Shown piece by piece: positions 60,873 to 64,000 of a stretch of 64,000 nucleotides of DNA. The translations under genes and the position numbers were made by a program. The notes under the pieces are model-generated. The model did no database searches. It was given only the letters and a program-made list of their open reading frames with translations, and was not told where the DNA came from. The first letter of the stretch is position 1. Each line of letters opens with the position of its first letter. The DNA is from KBS-96 sp963722585 (lineage in GTDB: Bacteria; Acidobacteriota; Terriglobia; Bryobacterales; Bryobacteraceae): the NCBI GenBank assembly GCA_963722585.1, contig CAVRNU010000021.1:124001-188000 (forward strand), in the 5' to 3' direction.

Positions 60873-63155
60873 ATGTTCGGATCCAATGCTATTCGTCCTG
60901 TGATTTCGTGTTTTTTTTGTATAGCCGCAACGGTTGCAAGCGCCTTCACGCTATCGGCATATCCCTCAATCCCGCTTCCCGAACAGGCCTCCGGCAGCTC
61001 AATCGATTACGGCTCGCTATATCACAATACGTTCGATCCGTATTATCGGAGTACTGAAGGAGCGGTCGCCGCTGGCAGTTCTGTCACTCTGCGCCTGCGC
61101 ACGGCTCATTTTGGTGCGACCTCAGTCGTCCTGCGAGCTTACCTGTTCGACACCGGTTCTGGGAATACGACAGGCCCGAACGATTCCGCTATGACGTTTC
61201 TGGAAAATCGAACTGAGAACGGCACAATCTATGACGAGTGGACCATCACGTACACCACGCCCTCGACGCCATCCATCGTCTACTACAAATTTCTAGTTTC
61301 GAACGGGTCGGCCACTGCTTACTATTCCGACGATTATGTGGACGATTACGACAACTTGAATAAGGACGGAACGGGCGCGGCATCGCCAACCGAGCCGTTC
61401 GACTCATTCCAGATTACGGCGTTCGATCCGAATTTCCAGACGCCGTCATGGATGGCGAGCGCGAACGTCTACGAGATATTTCCCGACCGGTTTCGCAACG
61501 GCGATCCAACAAACGACTATTGTGTTTCCGGGAGTTCGGCGGGATGCCCTTCGTTTTATGGCGCGGCGCCGTCGAGCACGATTGCGGTCACCACATGGAA
61601 CACTCTGCTTTGCGATCCAAACAACTCGAGTGGGAGCTGTCCCAACGATTTTGGAAACATATTTTATGGCGGCGACCTTCTGGGCATTCAGAATGAGCTC
61701 GACTACATCCAGAATCTCGGCTTCGACACGTTGTATCTGACGCCCATTTTCGAAGCCAGCTCGAACCATCGATACGATACGGACGATTATTTGAACGTGG
61801 ACCCCGCTTTAGGCGGCAACGCAGCGTTTACCTCGCTATTGAATGAACTCAATCGCCGGGGGATGCGCGTTATCTTAGATGGCGTTTTCAATCACGCTTC
61901 CTCTGACAGCACTTACTTCAACCGGTACAATCGGTTTCCTGTCGTCGGCGCGTGCCAGTCGCTGAGTTCTCCCTACCGGACCTGGTTTCACTTCAACGAC
62001 AACAACGTTCCTTGTACCTCGGCCGATTATCCCGGCTGGTTTGGCTATGATACTCTGCCCACCTTCGACCATACGGTACAGGCGGTGCAGAACTTTTTCT
62101 ACAGCGGGACTGCCGACAATGTTCTCCTGCACTGGTACAACGCGGGAGCTGGGGGATGGCGATTCGATGTCGCTTCCGACCCGAATTTTACTCACGCGTG
62201 GTGGGTTGCGCTGCGGCAGCGAGCCAAGATCGATAAGGGCGATGGCCCTCTGATCGGCGAGATTTGGCCGAACGCGAGCCAGTGGCTGGCGGGCGATCAG
62301 ATGGACAGCGTGATGAACTATCGATTCCGGCGTAATGTTCTCGGTTTCGCGCGCGGCGCATACGGCTGGGTGGACAACAACGATAACGGCAACGACTCCA
62401 TCATTCCGTTAACGCCAAATCAATTCGATACCGCCAATCGAGCGGTCCGAGACGATTATCCGCCACAGGCTAGTGCGGCCATGCTCAATCTGATCGACTC
62501 ACAAGACACTAACAGGGCGTTGTATGTGTTGACCGAGTTGAGCGACAACGGGCTGATACAGGCAAAGCAACGATTGGAACTGGCTGCGCTTTTTCAGTTC
62601 ACCTACATCGGCGCTCCCACTGTGTTCTACGGCGACGAAGCCGCGATCAACGCTCCGTCCCGTTTCAACGGCGCAAATGGCCCGGTAGGCGACCCCTATG
62701 CCCGTGCGCCGTACCCTTGGACAGATCAGCCGGGCAACCCGGCAGTCTACGGGCCGCCCGATCAGAACGTGATCGCGTATTACACGAAACTCGCACATCT
62801 CAGAAAGCAATATCTGGCCCTCTCGAGCGGAACGTTCGTCACGCTCCTAACGGGCGATTTACAACAGCCATCGACGGCCGCAAATACCTATGCTTATGCG
62901 CGCACCGGGTCCGGCCAAACGGCCATTGTGGCGTTAAACAACGGCTCGACAACGAACACGCCTCTTATCCCGGTTAGCCTTTATTATCCGGATGGTACAC
63001 AGCTTCAGGACGCACTCGGCGGGGCGACTTACACGGTTTCAGGTGGCAACGTCTCGTTGACCCTGCCGGCCATTAGCGGAGTAGTTCTGTTGCCCGCTCC
63101 TGCAACCGTCGATCTTACTCGCGGGCGCTCGCAGCCCTCTGCGCACAATTTTTAG
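60873..63155 (+). CDS. Secreted GH13 alpha-amylase family enzyme
   Basis: A 760-residue glycoside hydrolase with a signal peptide (VISCFFCIAATVASAFTLSA). An N-terminal beta-sandwich (residues ~30-190, RLRTAHFGATSVVLRAYLFD) precedes the GH13 barrel: ANVYEIFPDRFRNGDPTNDY, RGMRVILDGVFNHASSDS, the nucleophile in GGWRFDVASDPNF near residue 430, the acid/base in LIGEIWPNASQW near 465 and the third acid in LIDSQDTNR near 545. A C-terminal beta domain ends at 760. It resembles neopullulanase/cyclomaltodextrinase-type enzymes acting on malto-oligosaccharides. GGGGGT 6 bases before the ATG is a good ribosome site. Confidence 0.93.
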   Translation: MFGSNAIRPVISCFFCIAATVASAFTLSAYPSIPLPEQASGSSIDYGSLYHNTFDPYYRSTEGAVAAGSSVTLRLRTAHFGATSVVLRAYLFDTGSGNTTGPNDSAMTFLENRTENGTIYDEWTITYTTPSTPSIVYYKFLVSNGSATAYYSDDYVDDYDNLNKDGTGAASPTEPFDSFQITAFDPNFQTPSWMASANVYEIFPDRFRNGDPTNDYCVSGSSAGCPSFYGAAPSSTIAVTTWNTLLCDPNNSSGSCPNDFGNIFYGGDLLGIQNELDYIQNLGFDTLYLTPIFEASSNHRYDTDDYLNVDPALGGNAAFTSLLNELNRRGMRVILDGVFNHASSDSTYFNRYNRFPVVGACQSLSSPYRTWFHFNDNNVPCTSADYPGWFGYDTLPTFDHTVQAVQNFFYSGTADNVLLHWYNAGAGGWRFDVASDPNFTHAWWVALRQRAKIDKGDGPLIGEIWPNASQWLAGDQMDSVMNYRFRRNVLGFARGAYGWVDNNDNGNDSIIPLTPNQFDTANRAVRDDYPPQASAAMLNLIDSQDTNRALYVLTELSDNGLIQAKQRLELAALFQFTYIGAPTVFYGDEAAINAPSRFNGANGPVGDPYARAPYPWTDQPGNPAVYGPPDQNVIAYYTKLAHLRKQYLALSSGTFVTLLTGDLQQPSTAANTYAYARTGSGQTAIVALNNGSTTNTPLIPVSLYYPDGTQLQDALGGATYTVSGGNVSLTLPAISGVVLLPAPATVDLTRGRSQPSAHNF

Positions 63156-63240
63156 TAACGACGAGATCGCGACTCTTCAGAATCGAACAACTCCGGCAAC
63201 CTCTGGCTGTATAGTTTGTCTCAAGAGGTCACATTTCTAA

Positions 63241-64000
63241 ATGAAGAGGACGACAGCAGCCATCATTATGTCGGTGGTGGCCGGAGCCGTGGCGCTGGCT
63301 TTCGCGCAAAATCACACACAACAGGCGCAGAGATTCGAGGAGCCCATGCCGCCAGGGCCAAATCCAAACTCGCAATATCGGTTAGGCCCGGATTCGATGC
63401 CGCAGGAAGGCGTACCGAAGGGGGAAATACGTGGTCCGTACCATTTGCCCAGCCACATCTATCCTGGCACTCAACATACCTATTGGGTGTACGTTCCGGC
63501 GCAGTACGATCCGTCGACTTCAACGGCCCTGATGATTTACCAAGATGGGCAGGCCTTCAAAGACGAGAACGGAGATATCCGCGCGCAGAATGTAATGGAT
63601 AACCTGATCTACCGGCGTGAGATCCCAGTGATGTTGGGCGTTTTCATCAATCCGGGGCGGACGCCCGAGCAGGTGGAGCCATCGCCCCAAACCGGGTGGG
63701 GCGATGGCTCCACCAACCGCGTAACCGAATACAACACACTGGACGACAGATACGCGCGGGTAATTACCGAAGAACTCATGCCAGTGCTGTACAAGGAGTA
63801 CAACATTTCAAAGGATCCGGAGCAGCATGGAATCGGAGGGTCGAGTTCAGGAGCGATCGCCGCTTTCACAGTTGCCTGGGAACGCCCGAACGATTTTCGA
63901 AAAGTCTTGAGCAATGTCGGAAGTTTCGTCGATATCCGCGGCGGTTCTGTCTATCCGGAGCGCGTGCTGGCGAGCGAGAAAAAGCCAATCCGCGTGTTTC
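63241..64000 (+). CDS. Esterase, enterochelin-esterase-like (cut by window edge)
   Basis: The first 253 residues of a secreted alpha/beta hydrolase. A signal peptide (AAIIMSVVAGAVALAFAQNH) is followed by a typical N-terminal segment (GEIRGPYHLPSHIYPGTQHT, YWVYVPAQYDPS) and the hydrolase core: ALMIYQDGQAFKDENG, VFINPGRTPEQ, EYNTLDDRYARVITEELMPV and the nucleophile elbow IGGSSSGAIAAFT near residue 201. Such Fes-like esterases cleave siderophore or xylan esters. The acid and histidine lie beyond the window. A 17-bp inverted repeat lies within the coding sequence at 63672-63714. Confidence 0.9.
   Translation, partial: MKRTTAAIIMSVVAGAVALAFAQNHTQQAQRFEEPMPPGPNPNSQYRLGPDSMPQEGVPKGEIRGPYHLPSHIYPGTQHTYWVYVPAQYDPSTSTALMIYQDGQAFKDENGDIRAQNVMDNLIYRREIPVMLGVFINPGRTPEQVEPSPQTGWGDGSTNRVTEYNTLDDRYARVITEELMPVLYKEYNISKDPEQHGIGGSSSGAIAAFTVAWERPNDFRKVLSNVGSFVDIRGGSVYPERVLASEKKPIRVF
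63672..63714. repeat. 17-bp perfect inverted repeat inside the esterase gene
   Basis: GGTGGAGCCATCGCCCC (63672-63688) and GGGGCGATGGCTCCACC (63698-63714) are perfect reverse complements with a 9-base loop, AAACCGGGT. It encodes about 14 residues of a loop between VFINPGRTPEQ and EYNTLDD without breaking the frame. It could form a strong mRNA hairpin or mark a small in-frame insertion. Confidence 0.7.

Overview
The window looks like a chromosomal segment from an Acidobacteriota bacterium, most probably of the Solibacteres/Bryobacterales group. This is an inference from gene families: an Oar-type TonB receptor with a carboxypeptidase-regulatory domain, an ASPIC/UnbV FG-GAP protein, a DUF1080 protein, a kumamolisin-like S53 peptidase, a winged-helix/TPR remnant and DUF899 genes, all in a moderately GC-rich sequence. 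No rRNA or tRNA gene was recognised.

Layout. 1-8.5 kb: housekeeping genes (alanine racemase, truncated by the window edge; isocitrate-lyase-like enzyme; YdcF protein; TrmH-family methyltransferase; RarA; PilZ protein; chemoreceptor; PPi-type phosphofructokinase with a divergent DeoR regulator). 8.5-18.4 kb: a VanZ-like protein, a decayed UnbV gene, a TonB receptor plus porin pair, a secreted GMC oxidoreductase pair, then an IS110 remnant beside an orphan antitoxin-like gene. 18.4-29.7 kb: nucleotide-sugar epimerase, gluzincin/TPR protein, proline catabolic dehydrogenase, YtxH protein, coproporphyrin-type ferrochelatase, a glycan-related pair and an S53 peptidase. 29.7-31.1 kb is a patch of decayed genes. 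31.3-35.9 kb: DUF1080 protein, FUSC transporter and a mutarotase-like protein.

36.0-45.26 kb: a type I-C CRISPR-Cas locus, cas3-cas5-cas8c-cas7-cas4-cas1-cas2, a leader with a TATAAT box, and an array of 23 identical 32-nt repeats plus one degenerate terminal repeat (23 spacers). cas8c carries an apparent one-base deletion that splits it, yet the internal start expected for the small subunit Cas11c is intact downstream of the break. The array ends directly on the 3' end of modC.

45.3-57.2 kb: molybdate transporter modBC (no modA in the window), an S9 peptidase, a secreted methyltransferase-like protein, a GH29 fucosidase, a proline-rich membrane protein, an amidase and a two-gene molybdenum hydroxylase (iorAB type) that would use the molybdenum cofactor. 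57.2-60.9 kb is a second gene graveyard (fragments of SDR, DUF899, DinB and winged-helix/TPR genes) around two intact DUF899 genes and a 32-bp TetR-like palindrome. The window ends with a secreted GH13 amylase and a partial esterase.

Novelty: the most notable items are the broken cas8c with preserved cas11c, a roughly 93-bp structured repeat present in two copies just 3' of unrelated genes, the DUF899/palindrome cluster, and the frameshift-rich remnants. No wholly new system could be demonstrated from sequence alone.
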